NCBI GenBank assembly: GCA_004552155.1
Contig: SFPF01000077.1
Coordinates: forward strand, 1-6,132
Direction: 5' to 3'
Length of the DNA: 6,132 nucleotides
Origin: Bacteroidales bacterium
GTDB taxonomy: Bacteria; Bacteroidota; Bacteroidia; Bacteroidales; Bacteroidaceae
Shown here: one piece after another, positions 6,040-6,132 of the stretch
How the letters are laid out: every line of letters starts with the position of its first letter
Numbering within the stretch: position 1 is the first letter of the stretch
Position numbers and translations under genes: made by a program
The notes under the pieces: model-generated
What the model was told of the DNA's origin: nothing
Database searches by the model: none
Seen by the model: only the letters and a program-made list of their open reading frames with translations

Positions 6040-6132
6040 AATGTTTTAATAGGTTTATAAATTCTTTAACGCTGCAAAGGTATAAAATTTTCATTTGCTT
6101 TTAATTTTATATCACATTTAACCAGTGAAGAA
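6040..6132 (-). promoter_or_regulatory. AT-rich leader with Bacteroidetes-type promoter
   Basis: The minus strand carries TACCTTTG at 6082-6075, matching the Bacteroidetes primary-sigma -7 consensus TAnnTTTG. Transcription would start around 6068, giving a leader of roughly 28 nt before the ATG at 6039. I see no clear TTTG at the -33 position; that region is simply A/T-rich. No Shine-Dalgarno sequence is seen, as is usual in this phylum. As the sequence stands, this promoter would drive the receptor fragment and everything downstream. Confidence 0.6.

Noticed and set aside
1..6132. CRISPR array, tRNA/rRNA genes, transposase or insertion-sequence ends
   Set aside because: No regularly spaced repeats, cloverleaf-like sequence, transposase motif or paired terminal inverted repeats were seen on either strand.

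Overview
The window looks like a fragment of a Bacteroidales chromosome, most likely from the Prevotellaceae or a relative. Evidence for this: a Bacteroidetes-type TAnnTTTG promoter element, a TonB-receptor (SusC/Oar-like) N-terminus with a carboxypeptidase-regulatory-like domain, secreted proteins whose C-termini resemble type IX secretion (T9SS) sorting domains, and the lack of Shine-Dalgarno sequences. The genus is an inference. All convincing genes lie on the minus strand and read from right to left.

Right to left: an AT-rich leader (6040-6132) carries a TACCTTTG promoter box. A signal-peptide-bearing N-terminus of a TonB-dependent outer-membrane receptor follows (6039 to about 5613). At about 5612 this receptor stops abruptly and is joined, one frame out of register, to the 3' part of an unrelated secreted modular protein with a sorting-type C-terminus (to 4757). 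Third-position GC changes sharply at the join. Next, with a TAATG stop/start overlap, comes a 471-aa secreted protein built from three divergent copies of a beta-rich module. Then comes a 731-aa subtilisin-family (S8) protease with an intact catalytic triad, a large insertion inside the catalytic domain and a T9SS-like tail. Last is an aldo/keto reductase of the YghZ (L-glyceraldehyde-3-phosphate reductase) type. It is broken by a deletion of about 29 nt that removes the catalytic Asp and Tyr and shifts the frame.

The spacings (1-nt overlap, then 31 and 14 nt) suggest one transcription unit for the last four genes. As written, this unit would be driven by the captured promoter of the TonB receptor. 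The two modular proteins and the protease are probably surface or periplasmic; the reductase is cytoplasmic and looks incidental. The first 127 bases hold only a possible 15-codon tail of a plus-strand gene and two small hairpins.

The most noteworthy points are the receptor/modular-protein junction (a real rearrangement or an assembly chimera), the catalytic-site deletion in the reductase, and the repeated module shared by the two uncharacterised secreted proteins. I did not find a recognisable defence, CRISPR, RNA-gene or transposon system.
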